Of a stretch of DNA of 64,000 nt, positions 8,066-16,592 are shown piece by piece. Position 1 is the first letter of the stretch; each line of letters begins with the position of its first letter. The notes below the pieces were generated by a model that ran no database searches, was not told where the DNA came from, and saw only the letters and a program-made list of their open reading frames with translations. The translations under genes were made by a program, and so were the position numbers. The DNA is from Glycocaulis sp051859565. GTDB taxonomy: Bacteria; Pseudomonadota; Alphaproteobacteria; Caulobacterales; Maricaulaceae. The stretch lies in the NCBI RefSeq assembly GCF_051859565.1, contig NZ_JBHYFK010000009.1, positions 6,129 through 70,128 on the forward strand, in the 5' to 3' direction.

Positions 8066-11000
8066 ATGAACGGTATAACTTCTCCTGCCTCCGGTATCGA
8101 CTGGGACGCCATTGACGCCCTGAAATTCGCACCTGAAAGCGAAGCCGTGCGAGCGTTGAACGCCAAGGCCGGGCTGGACACGGCTGCGCGCGCGCGCGTT
8201 TCGGCAGCGGCGATTGATCTGGTCGAGCGGGCCCGCGCTGCCAAAACCCGCACCGGGCTGATGGAATCCTTCCTTCAGGAGTTTGGCCTGTCCAACAAGG
8301 AAGGCCTCGCCCTGATGTGTCTGGCCGAGGCGCTCTTGCGCGTGCCGGATGCGAAGACCGCCGATGCGCTGATCGCCGAAAAAATCGGCTCGGGTGCGTG
8401 GGCGGAGCACGCCTGGAAATCCGAGAACTGGCTGGTCAATGCGTCCACGCTGGGCCTGATGCTCTCCGGCTCGCTGATGGACGTGGATCCGGCGGCTCGG
8501 AAAGATCCTGGCGCCTATTTCCGCAATATCGCGGGCCGGGTCGGTGAGCCGGTCATCCGCACCGCCACGCGTCAGGCCATGCGCATTCTGGGCGAGCAGT
8601 TCGTGCTGGGCCGCACGATTGGCGGCGCGATCAAGCGCGGTCATGCCTGGAAAGTGCCTGAAGGGCACTTGCCGCTCTTCTCTTTTGACATGCTGGGCGA
8701 AGGCGCGCGCACACACACGGACGCGGCGCGTTATCACACCCGCTACATGGACGCGATTGCGGCCGTGGCCAAGTCCCGCCAGCAAGGGCCGGTGGAGGCC
8801 GTGGACGGCGTATCGGTGAAGCTCTCCGCCCTGCATCCGCGCTATAATATCTTCAAGCTCGAAGCGCTCTGGCGCGAGCTTTATCCCAAGGTGCTCGAAC
8901 AGGCGGAGGCGGCAAAGGCTGCTGACATAGGCTTCTGCCTGGACGCCGAGGAATCAGACCGTCTCGTCCTGCAGCTGATGATACTGGAACGGCTGGCGCA
9001 CGAGCCATCGCTTGCCGGCTGGAACGGTCTGGGCCTTGCCCTGCAGGCCTACCAGAAGCGCGCCTACGCGGTGATCGGCAAACTGGCCGAGCTGGGCCGG
9101 AAAAGCGGACGGCGCCTCATGGTGCGCCTCGTGAAGGGCGCCTACTGGGATACGGAAGTGAAATTCTCCCAGATGAATGGCTGGCCGGACTTCCCGGTCT
9201 GGACCACCAAATCGGCGACCGATCTCAATTATCTTGCCTGCGCGCGCGCCATGCTGGGCGAGCCGGACACGATCTACCCCCAGTTTGCCACCCATAACGC
9301 GCATTCATTGTGTGCTGTGCGCGAGATCGCCGCCGAGCTCGGCAATGGCGCGTATGAGTTCCAGCGCCTGCACGGCATGGGCGAGCCGCTTTATCTGGCC
9401 GCCGCCAGCGCATTCACTCTGCGCCCGGTACGCGTCTACGCGCCCGTGGGCAGCCATGAAGACCTTCTGCCCTATCTGGTGCGCCGCCTGCTGGAGAATG
9501 GCGCCAACACCTCCTTCGTGCACTCCTTCCTCGATCCGGATGTGCCCGCTGCCGATGTGGCGCGCGGCCCGTTCGAGGGCGCCGACAGCATGGACCGCCA
9601 CCCCTTCATTCCGGCCCCGCCCCGGCTTTACGGCCCGCACAGGGAGAACGCGGCAGGCACTGACCTCTCACAGAAAGGTATGCGTACCATGCTGGCAGAC
9701 GCGCAGACGCGTTTCGACAAGGCGATGCCCCATGCCTGCGCCCCGATCATTTCCGGCAAGGTGAAAACCGGGGCGGAGCGCGGGCAGGCGAGCCCTGCGG
9801 ATTCGTCTGTGATTGTGAGCAAGATCACCGAGGCTGATGAAGCCATGGTCGATGCTGCCTTCACTGCGGCCCACAAGGCGTTCGGGGCATGGGACCGTCA
9901 GGGCGGCGCAGCCCGCGCGGCGATTCTGCGAAAGCTCGCCGATGCGCTGGAAGCCGATACCGACCGCTTCATGGCCATCCTGACGCGCGAGGCCGGCAAG
10001 ACGCTTAATGACGGTGTCGCCGAAGTGCGCGAAGCGGTCGATTTCCTGCGCTATTACGCGGCCGAAGCCGAGACCAAGTTCAGCCATGCCGACCGCATGC
10101 CGGGACCGGCCGGTGAAACCAATCATCTGGAGCTTGCGGGCAAGGGTGTCTTCACCTGCATCAGCCCGTGGAATTTCCCGCTGGCGATCTTCACCGGCCA
10201 GATTGCCGCTGCGCTGGCAGCGGGCAATACGGTCGTCGCCAAACCGGCCGAGCAGACACCGCTGGTGGCGTTCGAGGCGGTAAAGCTCTTCCAGAAGGCA
10301 GGCCTGCCCAAGGATGTGCTGCAACTGGTGCCGGGCGATGGCAAGGTCGGCGCGATGATGACGAGCCATCCGCTTCTGGCAGGGGTTGCCTTTACCGGCT
10401 CGACGGAAGTCGCGCGCATCATCAACCGCACGTTGGCATCGCGCGAGGGTGCCATCCTGCCCCTGATCGCCGAAACGGGCGGGCTCAACGCCATGTTCGT
10501 CGATACCTCCGCCCTGAAAGAGCAGGTGGTGGACGATGCGATTCTCTCCGCCTTCGGTTCAGCCGGACAGCGCTGCTCGGCGCTTCGCATCCTCTTCCTG
10601 CCGCGCGAAACCTCTGATGGCCTGATCGAGGCCCTCAAGGGCGCGATGGACGCGCTCGCCTTGGGTGATCCCGCCGATCCGGCGACGGATGTCGGCCCGG
10701 TCATTGATGACGAGGCGCTAGCCATGCTGACCGCCCACGCGGAGCGCATGGAGCGCGAAGCGACAATCCTGCACCGCGCGCCGCTGAGCGATGAACTGAA
10801 GGCGCAAGGGCATTACTTTGCGCCCTTGCTGGTGGAACTGCCCTCGCTGGACGTGGCCGACCGCGAAGTGTTCGGGCCGATCCTGCATGTGATCCGCTAC
10901 AAGCGCGCCGATCTGCCAAAGCTCGCCGCCCAGCTCGCGGGCAAGGGCTACGGGCTGACGCTGGGTGTGCATTCGCGTCTCCAGCGATTCCTTGATTCGG

Positions 11001-11212
11001 TCCGCGAGGCGGTTCCGGCGGGCAATACGTACGTGAACCGCAACATGACCGGCGCGGTCGTCGGCGTGCAGCCTTTCGGCGGCGAGGGCCTCTCCGGCAC
11101 CGGGCCGAAAGCCGGGGGACCGCACTATCTCTACCGCTTCGCCGCAGAGCGCGTCGTCACCATCAACATCGCGGCGCAAGGGGGCGATCCCGAGCTCCTG
11201 AATCTGGGTTGA
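8066..11212 (+). CDS. putA: Bifunctional proline dehydrogenase / L-glutamate gamma-semialdehyde dehydrogenase
   Basis: Oxidises proline to glutamate in two steps, using FAD then NAD+, with intermediate channelling. The 1048-aa protein has the proline dehydrogenase barrel first (KLSALHPRYN, LVKGAYWDTEVK, FATHNAHSL). The aldehyde dehydrogenase domain follows from about residue 560, with SPWNFPLAIFTGQIAAAL, FTGSTEVARII, the general base ETGGLNAMFVD and the catalytic cysteine in AFGSAGQRCSALR. There is no N-terminal ribbon-helix-helix, so it is not the autoregulating E. coli type. The ATG at 8066 is preferred; the frame is open further upstream. It is divergent from the glycosyltransferase and not in an operon. 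Confidence 0.96.
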   Translation: MNGITSPASGIDWDAIDALKFAPESEAVRALNAKAGLDTAARARVSAAAIDLVERARAAKTRTGLMESFLQEFGLSNKEGLALMCLAEALLRVPDAKTADALIAEKIGSGAWAEHAWKSENWLVNASTLGLMLSGSLMDVDPAARKDPGAYFRNIAGRVGEPVIRTATRQAMRILGEQFVLGRTIGGAIKRGHAWKVPEGHLPLFSFDMLGEGARTHTDAARYHTRYMDAIAAVAKSRQQGPVEAVDGVSVKLSALHPRYNIFKLEALWRELYPKVLEQAEAAKAADIGFCLDAEESDRLVLQLMILERLAHEPSLAGWNGLGLALQAYQKRAYAVIGKLAELGRKSGRRLMVRLVKGAYWDTEVKFSQMNGWPDFPVWTTKSATDLNYLACARAMLGEPDTIYPQFATHNAHSLCAVREIAAELGNGAYEFQRLHGMGEPLYLAAASAFTLRPVRVYAPVGSHEDLLPYLVRRLLENGANTSFVHSFLDPDVPAADVARGPFEGADSMDRHPFIPAPPRLYGPHRENAAGTDLSQKGMRTMLADAQTRFDKAMPHACAPIISGKVKTGAERGQASPADSSVIVSKITEADEAMVDAAFTAAHKAFGAWDRQGGAARAAILRKLADALEADTDRFMAILTREAGKTLNDGVAEVREAVDFLRYYAAEAETKFSHADRMPGPAGETNHLELAGKGVFTCISPWNFPLAIFTGQIAAALAAGNTVVAKPAEQTPLVAFEAVKLFQKAGLPKDVLQLVPGDGKVGAMMTSHPLLAGVAFTGSTEVARIINRTLASREGAILPLIAETGGLNAMFVDTSALKEQVVDDAILSAFGSAGQRCSALRILFLPRETSDGLIEALKGAMDALALGDPADPATDVGPVIDDEALAMLTAHAERMEREATILHRAPLSDELKAQGHYFAPLLVELPSLDVADREVFGPILHVIRYKRADLPKLAAQLAGKGYGLTLGVHSRLQRFLDSVREAVPAGNTYVNRNMTGAVVGVQPFGGEGLSGTGPKAGGPHYLYRFAAERVVTINIAAQGGDPELLNLG

Positions 11213-11365
11213 ACCTGCCAGCCGGCTTTCCACATTTAATGTCAGCTGGGCTACAGCCCCGAAAGCGTTAAAGAGTCCGGATGCGGAGCGGTCCGTGGTA
11301 AGGCTTCATTAACCAAAAAGTTGGGTTGAAGCGTGTTTGGGCCGTTGACGCTGGGCCAGACCCTT

Positions 11366-11381
11366 AGCACTATATGTTGCG
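11366..11381 (+). promoter_or_regulatory. NrdR-box-like site upstream of the ribonucleotide reductase gene
   Basis: AGCACTATATGTTGCG matches the NrdR consensus acaCwATATaTwGtgt at the core C-T-A-T-A-T-n-T-T-G positions. A weaker second candidate lies at 11400-11415 (ACAGCATGTATAGGTT). Paired boxes are usual for NrdR, but the 34-bp offset here is slightly longer than the common spacing, so only the first is convincing. Confidence 0.5.
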
Positions 11382-11489
11382 GTTTCCGGGGGAAGCCACA
11401 CAGCATGTATAGGTTTTGTTAAGGCGGCGCGCATTTTTCTGCCCAGCGCCTAGGATTTTTGCGCCCTGCACGAAGGAGCGGTTTGGACC

Positions 11490-13370
11490 ATGACGCCGTT
11501 TGACTCTAGCCCGATCTCCGGCACCGCAACGCAGGGCCCTGTACGCTCGCGGCGGGGCAAGCCCAAAGCCGTCACGCTGCGCCTCGTGGAGAGCGTGAAG
11601 ACCGATCCGTCACGCGACGAGCTGCTGACCGATTTCGGCAAGAAAACGCTGGTCGACCGTTATCTCCTGCCCGGCGAAACCTATCAGGACATGTTCGCGC
11701 GCGCCGCGACGGCTTATGCTGACGATACGGCCCACGCGCAGCGCCTTTACGACTATATGTCGCGTCTCTGGTTCATGCCGGCCACGCCGGTCCTCTCCAA
11801 TGGCGGGGCCGAGCGCGGCCTGCCGATTTCGTGCTTCCTGAATTCGGTTGGCGATTCGCTGGACGACATCGTGGCCACCTGGACGGAGAATGTGTGGCTG
11901 GCCTCCAATGGCGGCGGCATCGGCACCTATTGGGGCCATGTGCGCTCCATCGGCGAGAAGGTCGGCCAGAACGGGCAGACATCCGGCATCATTCCCTTCA
12001 TCCGCGTGATGGATTCGCTGACCCTTGCGATTTCGCAAGGTTCGCTGCGCCGTGGTTCGGCGGCCGTCTATCTCGACATCCATCACCCGGAGATCGAAGA
12101 GTTCCTCGAAATCCGCAAACCCTCTGGCGATTTCAACCGCAAGAGCCTCAATCTCCATCACGGGCTGAATATCACCGACGAGTTCATGGTGGCGGTGCGT
12201 GAGGATGCGGACTTCCCGCTCATCTCGCCGAAATCGGGCGAAGTGGTGAAATCCATCTCCGCGCGCAAGCTGTGGCAGAAAATCCTGGAGCTGCGCCTGC
12301 AGACCGGCGAGCCCTACATCATCTATTCCGACACGGTGAACAACGCGCTGCCCATGTTCCAGAAGAAGCTGGGCCTGAAAGTGCGCCAGTCCAATCTGTG
12401 CTCGGAAATCATGCTGCCGACGGGCGTCGACCATCTGGGCCGCGACCGCACCGCCGTGTGCTGCCTGTCTTCGGTCAATGCGGAGAAATTCCTCGAGTGG
12501 AAGGGCGATCCGCTCTTCATCGAGGATCTGTTCCGCTTCCTCGACAACGTGCTGCAGGACTTCATCGACCGCGCGCCCGACGAGATGGACCGCGCCACCT
12601 ATTCAGCCTGGCGCGAGCGGTCTGTCGGCCTTGGCCTGATGGGCTTCCACTCCTTCCTGCAGGCGCTCAACATTCCCTTTGAGTCCGCCATGGCAGCCAG
12701 CTGGAACCGCAAGCTGTTCAAGCATCTGCGTCAGGGTGCGGACCGCGCCTCGGTAAAGCTTGCCGAAGAGCGCGGCGCCTGCCCGGATGCGGCAGAGAGC
12801 GGCGTGAAGGCGCGCTTCTCGCACAAGCTGGCCATCGCGCCGACGGCCTCGATCTCGATCATTTGCGGCGGCACCAGCGCAGGCATCGAGCCGATCCCGG
12901 CCAATGTCTACACGCACAAGACGCTGTCTGGATCGTTCACGGTAAAGAACCCCTATCTGGAGAAAATTCTCGACGAGAAGGGTATCAACACGCCTCACAC
13001 CTGGAACTCGATCCTGGAGCATGAAGGCTCGGTCCAGCATCTCGACGCCCTCACCCAGGACGAGAAAGACGTCTTCAAGACCGCGTTCGAGCTGGACCAG
13101 CGCTGGGTGATCGAGCACGCCGCCGACCGCACGCCCTATATCTGCCAGGCGCAGTCGCTGAACATCTTCCTGCCGGGCAATGTCGATAAATGGGATCTGC
13201 ATATGCTGCACTGGACGGCATGGGAGCGGGGCATCAAGTCGCTCTATTATTGCCGCTCCAAATCGGTCCAGCGCACCGCCTTTGCCGGAACCGAAGGCAA
13301 GGATAACATGGAAAGCTCCATGCAGGCTGCGGCCAAGACCGAGTACGAGGAATGCCTCGCCTGCCAGTAA
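11490..13370 (+). CDS. nrdA: Class I ribonucleoside-diphosphate reductase, large (alpha) subunit
   Basis: Reduces ribonucleotides for DNA synthesis. The 626-aa protein has the catalytic-barrel segments PATPVLSNGG and SCFLNSVGDSLDDI (first redox cysteine). It also has NLCSEIMLPT with the thiyl-radical cysteine, the second cysteine in AVCCLSSVN, and APTASISIICGGTSAGIEP. It ends in the swinging-arm pair ECLACQ. No N-terminal ATP cone is visible, so activity regulation by dATP through a cone is absent; the length suits the short cone-less alpha type. The beta subunit nrdB is not in the window. Translation starts at the ATG at 11490, and a rho-independent terminator follows the stop. Confidence 0.93.
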   Translation: MTPFDSSPISGTATQGPVRSRRGKPKAVTLRLVESVKTDPSRDELLTDFGKKTLVDRYLLPGETYQDMFARAATAYADDTAHAQRLYDYMSRLWFMPATPVLSNGGAERGLPISCFLNSVGDSLDDIVATWTENVWLASNGGGIGTYWGHVRSIGEKVGQNGQTSGIIPFIRVMDSLTLAISQGSLRRGSAAVYLDIHHPEIEEFLEIRKPSGDFNRKSLNLHHGLNITDEFMVAVREDADFPLISPKSGEVVKSISARKLWQKILELRLQTGEPYIIYSDTVNNALPMFQKKLGLKVRQSNLCSEIMLPTGVDHLGRDRTAVCCLSSVNAEKFLEWKGDPLFIEDLFRFLDNVLQDFIDRAPDEMDRATYSAWRERSVGLGLMGFHSFLQALNIPFESAMAASWNRKLFKHLRQGADRASVKLAEERGACPDAAESGVKARFSHKLAIAPTASISIICGGTSAGIEPIPANVYTHKTLSGSFTVKNPYLEKILDEKGINTPHTWNSILEHEGSVQHLDALTQDEKDVFKTAFELDQRWVIEHAADRTPYICQAQSLNIFLPGNVDKWDLHMLHWTAWERGIKSLYYCRSKSVQRTAFAGTEGKDNMESSMQAAAKTEYEECLACQ

Positions 13371-13394
13371 GGCACTGGAAAATATGCGAGCGGG

Positions 13395-13423
13395 AAAGGG
13401 GAGGCGTGCAGCCTCCCCTTTTT
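13395..13423 (+). terminator. Rho-independent terminator after nrdA
   Basis: AAAGGGGAGGC, a five-base loop GTGCA, and the exact complement GCCTCCCCTTT followed by further Ts. It lies 25 nt after the nrdA stop. Confidence 0.9.
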
Positions 13424-13444
13424 CATGGCAAGGTTGCAGGCCTC

Positions 13445-13460
13445 TTAATTGCGGGTTAAC
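13445..13460 (+). promoter_or_regulatory. Perfect CtrA-binding box
   Basis: TTAA (13445-13448), seven bases, then TTAAC (13456-13460): an exact TTAA-N7-TTAAC match, the cell-cycle regulator CtrA consensus in Caulobacter and relatives. It lies about 95 bp upstream of the chosen start of the downstream exported-protein gene, with only that gene in position to be controlled. Confidence 0.7.
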
Positions 13461-13555
13461 GCCGTTCGGGCGAATTTAGGCGCGCATGCTCAGGGAACAT
13501 GATACGATCTGAGGTGTTTATTGAGGTGACGAAACCGGCACTGGGGAGCGCCATC

Positions 13556-14467
13556 GTGACCACTGCGAAGCACATTACAGGACGTTTCACCGCGAGGGCA
13601 CATTGCCTTGCGGGCCTCATGGTCCTTGCCGGCGCCAACCTGGCGGGCGGCACGCCTGCGTCCATGGCGCAGGAAGCCCCCTCCCTCGACACGAACACCA
13701 TCATCATCACGCCGCTGCTCGAAGAGCTTGCTGCCGGGCCTCTGCCCTCCATGCGCCTGTCTATGGACCGGGGCGAGTGGGTACAGACGCCTCATGGCGC
13801 CCGCGATGCAACGGCGCTCGCGGTGTCCGGCCTGTCGGCTGCCGACACAGGCGAGTTGCGCCAGAGCTTCGGCGCGTTCAATGCACCGCAGACCGTTATT
13901 GCCCGCAGCGCGGCTGGCAGCGAATTGCGCGTGGCGATGTTCGATGCTGAAGAGCCCGACTGGGTGACAGCCGCCCTTTCCCCGTCAGGGCTGGACATGC
14001 CTGCCTGGCAGTTCTCCTCCAACCGGATGCGCGGGCGGGCCATGGCCCTGCGCTATGAAGGCCGCTTTGACAGCGCGGGCGGACAGGGCGAGCTGGATAT
14101 GGGTCTGCGCCCGCGCGCCGGTGTCAGCTTTGGTGATGGCGGGTCGGCTACCGAGTTCGGCGCCACGGTGCGTGTGGGTCAGTATGTCGGCAGCGAAAAC
14201 TCGGCCAATGGCGGCTGGTGGTTCTTTGCCGGCGCCGACCGTCAGGCGCTGATCTACCGCCCCGGCGAGTCGCGCTCCTTGCGCGAGACGCTCACCCTCC
14301 AGCCCTATGCCATGGTGGGAGATCAGCAGGCTGGCCTCGCCATGCGGGTACAGGGCGTGGATGTCTCGCTCGCCTATGTGCGCCGTGAAACCAGCTGGTC
14401 GCTGCCGACCCAGTCCTGGGACACATCTGAAGACTTCGCTGCCTTCTCGCTGACCTGGCGCAGATAG
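13556..14467 (+). CDS. Exported protein with beta-barrel-like C-terminal half, unknown function
   Basis: A 303-aa protein with a signal peptide (hydrophobic CLAGLMVLAGANLAGG, then a likely cut after SMAQ). A 90-residue periplasmic-like stretch follows, then from about residue 155 a run of alternating aromatic/polar strands ending AAFSLTWRR. The last part (RPRAGVSFGDGG, EFGATVRVGQYVG) recalls the LpxR/DUF2219 outer-membrane lipid A deacylase barrel, but I cannot place that family's catalytic residues, so this is only a resemblance. I choose the GTG at 13556 because GGGGAG sits seven bases upstream; the ATG at 13499 would add 19 residues and lacks a well-spaced site. A perfect CtrA box lies upstream. 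Expression may be cell-cycle controlled. Confidence 0.7.
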   Translation: MTTAKHITGRFTARAHCLAGLMVLAGANLAGGTPASMAQEAPSLDTNTIIITPLLEELAAGPLPSMRLSMDRGEWVQTPHGARDATALAVSGLSAADTGELRQSFGAFNAPQTVIARSAAGSELRVAMFDAEEPDWVTAALSPSGLDMPAWQFSSNRMRGRAMALRYEGRFDSAGGQGELDMGLRPRAGVSFGDGGSATEFGATVRVGQYVGSENSANGGWWFFAGADRQALIYRPGESRSLRETLTLQPYAMVGDQQAGLAMRVQGVDVSLAYVRRETSWSLPTQSWDTSEDFAAFSLTWRR

Positions 14468-14475
14468 GGGCGGCG

Positions 14476-15633
14476 CTAGAGCGCTGCGAGAGCCGTCTCC
14501 AGATCGCGCCAGAGATCGTCCACATCCTCCAGCCCCACAGACAGGCGCACCAGCGAATCGCTGATGCCGGCATGGGCGCGCGCCTGCGGGCTCATCGCGG
14601 CATGGGTCATCAGGGCAGGCACGCTGACCAGGCTTTCCGCCCCGCCGAGCGATTGCGCCAGCGAGAACAATTCCAGCCGCTCCAGAAACACGCGCGGATC
14701 GCCTTTGACCTGAAGGCTCAACAGCGGCCCGAATAGCCCTGCCTGCTGGCGTACTGCGAGGCCATGGCCGGGATGACCGGCAAGGCCGGGATAATCGACG
14801 CCGGCCACGCTGCCATGCCGGGCCAGCCGCCCTGCCAGGTCCAGCGCGGCCTCTGACTGCGCTTTCGCCCTCAAGGGCAGGGTGCGAAGCCCCCGCGTCG
14901 CCAGAAACGCATCAAACGGCCCAAGCCCTGTGCCTGACGCATTCAGCCACCAGGCAAGATCGTCCAGAAGCGCGGCTTCGAGCACGCTCACCACACCGCC
15001 CACCATATCGGAATGGCCATTGATGATCTTGGTCAGCGAGCTGACGGATATGTCGGCTCCCAGCTCCAGCGGGCGCTGGATGGCGGGAGAGAGCACGGTG
15101 TTGTCGACCGCCACCAGCGCGCCTGCCGCGTGCCCCAGCGCGCTCGCCGCCGCGATGTCGGTAATGCGCAGGCGCGGATTGGACGGGGTTTCCAGAAAGA
15201 GCAGCGCCGCGCCGGGCGCAAGTGCGGTTTCCAGCGCAGGAAGGTCTGTCGCATCGGCATAGACAATCTCGAAGCCGCGCTGGGGGCCGCGCGCATTGAA
15301 CAGGCGCTGCGTGCCGCCATAGCTATCATGCGCGGCGACAATGCGCGCGCCTGCGGGTAAGAGGTTCAGGACCAGATCGATCGCGGCCATGCCGGAGGCT
15401 GTCAGGCAGGCCCCCGCACCGCCTTCAAGACCGGCAATGGCCTCTGCCAGCACGGCGCGTGTGGGCGCATTGGTGCGCGCATAGTCAAACCGGCCGGGTA
15501 TGGCCGGGTCTTCACGCAGATAGGTGGCGGCCACATTGATCGGCGCGACGATGCCGCCATGGCCCGGATCGGCGTTTATCCCGGCGCGCGCGGCGCGCGT
15601 GGCAAGGCTTTCGCGTGTCCGGTCCCGGCTCAT
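14476..15633 (-). CDS. metB: Cystathionine gamma-synthase/beta-lyase family PLP enzyme
   Basis: Trans-sulfuration enzyme expected to join an acylated homoserine with cysteine (gamma-synthase). The 385-aa protein shows the substrate-loop YARTNAPTR, ASGMAAIDLVL, HDSYGGTQRLF, ETPSNPRLRITD, VDNTVLSPAIQRPLELGAD and the PLP lysine in SSLTKIINGHSD. The last replaces the usual SATKYLNGHSD. Its start codon overlaps the metX stop (ATGA). Position behind metX and hom, under a SAM-II riboswitch, argues for methionine synthesis rather than breakdown; beta-lyase activity cannot be excluded from sequence. Confidence 0.88.
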   Translation of the reverse strand: MSRDRTRESLATRAARAGINADPGHGGIVAPINVAATYLREDPAIPGRFDYARTNAPTRAVLAEAIAGLEGGAGACLTASGMAAIDLVLNLLPAGARIVAAHDSYGGTQRLFNARGPQRGFEIVYADATDLPALETALAPGAALLFLETPSNPRLRITDIAAASALGHAAGALVAVDNTVLSPAIQRPLELGADISVSSLTKIINGHSDMVGGVVSVLEAALLDDLAWWLNASGTGLGPFDAFLATRGLRTLPLRAKAQSEAALDLAGRLARHGSVAGVDYPGLAGHPGHGLAVRQQAGLFGPLLSLQVKGDPRVFLERLELFSLAQSLGGAESLVSVPALMTHAAMSPQARAHAGISDSLVRLSVGLEDVDDLWRDLETALAAL

Positions 15634-16592
15634 ACCGCCTCCAGAAAGCGTGTCACGGCCTCCACCTCCTTTAAAAATCCGTCATGGCCATAAAGGCTGG
15701 AACAGGTCTGCAGGCTGGCACCGGGAATGGCATTGGCCAGCGCCTTCATGTCGGCCAGCGGCACCAGCCTGTCTTCGGCCACCGCGAACAGCCGCGCAGG
15801 CGCACGGATGGCGGCCGGATCGATGCGCACCGCATCCATGGAGCGCGACAGGGCCAGAAAGCGCTGCGGGCTGGTATGGGCGGCATAGTCCGCGCCGCGC
15901 GCCGCCAGATAGGCCTCTACGCCCCTGACATCGCACGAGCCCGGCGCCGGGCTGGCAAAGCGCGCCTTGAACTCGTCTGCGGTGCGATAGGTCGTCATGG
16001 CAAGGCGGCGCGCCAGATCGACCCCGCCTGCTCCATCGCCGCGCGCAAGGCCAAACTCGACAATATCGCGCTGAATGGCGCGCAGCGCCGTCGTCATCGG
16101 ATGGGGGCAGGCGGCCGCGCACAGCACATGCAGGCCCGTCACCCGGTCCGGCGCGAGGGCGGCCAGCGCCAGCGCAATGCTGCCGCCATAGGAGGCTCCC
16201 ACGATCTGGAAGGTCTCAAACCCTGCCGCATCGGCGAGCGCCAGCAGGGCCTCTGCCTGATCTTCCACGCGCGGGAAGGGCCCCACTTCCTCTGCCAGAA
16301 AATCGAAGGCGAGAAGCTGGTGGCGCAGCGGGTCGAGCGCGAGGCCCGGCCCGGCAATGCCCGGCCACCAGCTGGCCCGGTCTGCGTGATCACCCAGCAG
16401 GAAGCGGTGCGCCGAAATCCCGCCCAGCACGATAATGCCCGGCGCGCCGGTAGGGCCGTAGACACGGCCCCTGGCGGTTACGAACGCACCGGAGGACAGC
16501 TCCAGCGTGGTGATATGGTCGTTTATGGGGAAGGGACAGGCGGGATCGGCTGCCCTCTCCCCCGCCTCTGTGGCGGCAAGCACGGCAGGCAT
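15630..16592 (-). CDS. metX: Homoserine O-acyltransferase, MetX-like alpha/beta hydrolase fold
   Basis: Activates homoserine with an acyl group for methionine synthesis. The 320-aa protein has an early oxyanion-hole segment IIVLGGISAHRF, the nucleophile elbow GASYGGSIAL, an acidic residue in AVAEDRLVP and the histidine in LYGHDGFLKE, giving a complete Ser-Asp-His triad. It is about 50 residues shorter than classical MetX and uses GASYGG rather than GGSMGG, like the short MetX proteins that occur with hom and metB in other proteobacteria. Acetyl or succinyl specificity cannot be assigned. Its start abuts the hom stop (1-nt overlap) and its stop overlaps metB, so all three are one transcript. 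Confidence 0.82.
   Translation of the reverse strand: MPAVLAATEAGERAADPACPFPINDHITTLELSSGAFVTARGRVYGPTGAPGIIVLGGISAHRFLLGDHADRASWWPGIAGPGLALDPLRHQLLAFDFLAEEVGPFPRVEDQAEALLALADAAGFETFQIVGASYGGSIALALAALAPDRVTGLHVLCAAACPHPMTTALRAIQRDIVEFGLARGDGAGGVDLARRLAMTTYRTADEFKARFASPAPGSCDVRGVEAYLAARGADYAAHTSPQRFLALSRSMDAVRIDPAAIRAPARLFAVAEDRLVPLADMKALANAIPGASLQTCSSLYGHDGFLKEVEAVTRFLEAV

Noticed and set aside
11308..11330. CtrA-like TTAACC...GTTGAA upstream of nrdA
   Set aside because: The second half is GTTGAA, not TTAA, and the spacing is wrong.
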